Notes under the pieces: model-generated | Told to the model about the DNA's origin: nothing | Database searches by the model: none | Seen by the model: the letters and a program-made list of their open reading frames with translations, nothing else | Assembly: GCA_014381105.1 (NCBI GenBank) | Contig: JACMIO010000046.1 | Location: forward strand, 1-5,726 | Origin: a bacterium | Lineage (GTDB): Archaea; Thermoproteota; Nitrososphaeria; Nitrososphaerales; Nitrososphaeraceae | Length of the DNA stretch: 5,726 nt | Reading direction: 5' to 3' | Made by a program: the position numbers and the translations under genes | Shown: positions 5,243 through 5,726 of the stretch, piece after piece | How the letters are laid out: each line of letters opens with the position of its first letter | Numbering within the stretch: position 1 is the stretch's first letter

Positions 5243-5726
5243 TTGACCATCTCCGGACATGTTGAACCGCACATCAAAGAATCCAGTCACATTCGAGATT
5301 TTGTATTTGGGTTTGGTGATGGAATAAATACGTCATTGGGAATAGTGGCAGGGGTCGGAGGAGCAAACAGCTCTCCTGATTTTATAATATTAGCCGCGCT
5401 TGTAGGAATGTTTACGGGTGCAAAAGCAATGGCAGTTCAAAACTATTTAGCCGTAAAGTCACAAAGAGAAATTCTAGAATCTGAGATAAAAAGAGAAGAA
5501 TATGAAATAGAAACATATCCTGAAGAAGAACGGTTAGAAATTGAAGAAATTTATCGCGCCAAGGAATTTGACGAGGATCTGATAAAACGTGTCTCAGAAA
5601 AGATCACATCCAATAAGAAAGTGTGGCTTAAAACAATGTTAACCGAAGAATTGGGATTGAATTTGGATATTGTGGGTAACCCTATCAAAGGAGCTCTTAT
5701 AATGTTTGCATCATTTATTATTGGTG
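5243..5726 (+). CDS. VIT1/CCC1-family iron/manganese transporter, N-terminal part (cut by window edge)
   Basis: 161 residues are visible. The family moves Fe2+ or Mn2+ out of the cytosol across a membrane, often by proton exchange. The protein begins TISGHVEPHIKESSHIRDF, then helix 1 has FGFGDGINTSLGIVAGVGG (conserved Asp26) and helix 2 ends MFTGAKAMAVQNYLAVKSQRE (Met63). Residues about 75-140 form the cytosolic, Glu-rich metal-binding region (YPEEERLEIEEIY, then WLKTMLTEELGL with Met132, Glu135 and Glu136). The next membrane helix begins at GALIMFASFIIG and is cut off. The end of helix 2 reads AMAVQNY where the family normally has a Ser-Met-Ala-x-Gly-Glu-Tyr type motif, so a conserved Glu is missing. 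TTG 5243 is the only sensible start: the frame is closed by TAG at 5183, has no ATG or GTG before the motif, and a TATA-like box is correctly spaced. The metal cannot be assigned. Confidence 0.88.
   Translation, partial: MTISGHVEPHIKESSHIRDFVFGFGDGINTSLGIVAGVGGANSSPDFIILAALVGMFTGAKAMAVQNYLAVKSQREILESEIKREEYEIETYPEEERLEIEEIYRAKEFDEDLIKRVSEKITSNKKVWLKTMLTEELGLNLDIVGNPIKGALIMFASFIIG

Noticed and set aside
1..5726. CRISPR array, insertion sequence, prophage or defence genes
   Set aside because: I found no spaced direct repeats, transposase motifs, long terminal inverted repeats or known defence-domain proteins; the content is core housekeeping genes.

Overview
The window looks like a piece of chromosome from an ammonia-oxidising-type Thaumarchaeon (Nitrososphaeria), most likely of the AT-rich soil group I.1b. 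This rests on the gene content. There is an archaeal GatD, an ATP-dependent DNA ligase of archaeal type, TFB, Gar1, SRP19 and the ribosomal protein eS25 (known from TACK archaea and eukaryotes, not usual in Euryarchaeota). It also has a tRNA-Tyr carrying archaeal bulge-helix-bulge type introns. Several genes have a TATA-like box about 25 bases before the start codon and no Shine-Dalgarno site, which fits leaderless archaeal transcripts. The genus cannot be fixed from the sequence alone.

Layout. Bases 3-458 (+) are the C-terminal part of GatD, cut by the window edge. Bases 459-747 hold a short palindrome and a possible decayed or oddly started small ORF. eS25 (748-1080, -) and the DNA ligase (1228-2982, +) are divergent and share a 147-base promoter region with a central palindrome. 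The ligase converges on tfb with only 34 bases between the stop codons. On the minus strand the order of transcription is srp19 (4818-4507), then gar1 (4374-4081), then tfb (4084-3017). gar1 and tfb overlap by four bases (ATGA), and the tfb ribosome site is buried in the last gar1 codons. On the plus strand a TATA box leads into an intron-split tRNA-Tyr (4967-5128). A VIT1/CCC1-type membrane transporter follows (TTG start at 5243) and runs off the right edge.

Apart from the transporter, everything is housekeeping information processing: Gln-tRNA formation (GatD), translation (eS25, tRNA-Tyr), DNA joining (ligase), rRNA pseudouridylation (Gar1), transcription initiation (TFB) and SRP assembly (SRP19). 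I see no mobile element, CRISPR array or defence system.

The most unusual element is the tRNA-Tyr gene. It has two introns: 57 bases at the canonical 37/38 site and 31 bases inside the T-loop at about 58/59. Removing both gives a complete 74-base cloverleaf with the archaeal Tyr identity elements C1-G72 and A73. Secondary points are a serine-rich insertion between the two cyclin repeats of TFB, a transporter that lacks the usual Gly-Glu at the end of its second helix, and the broken ORF after gatD.
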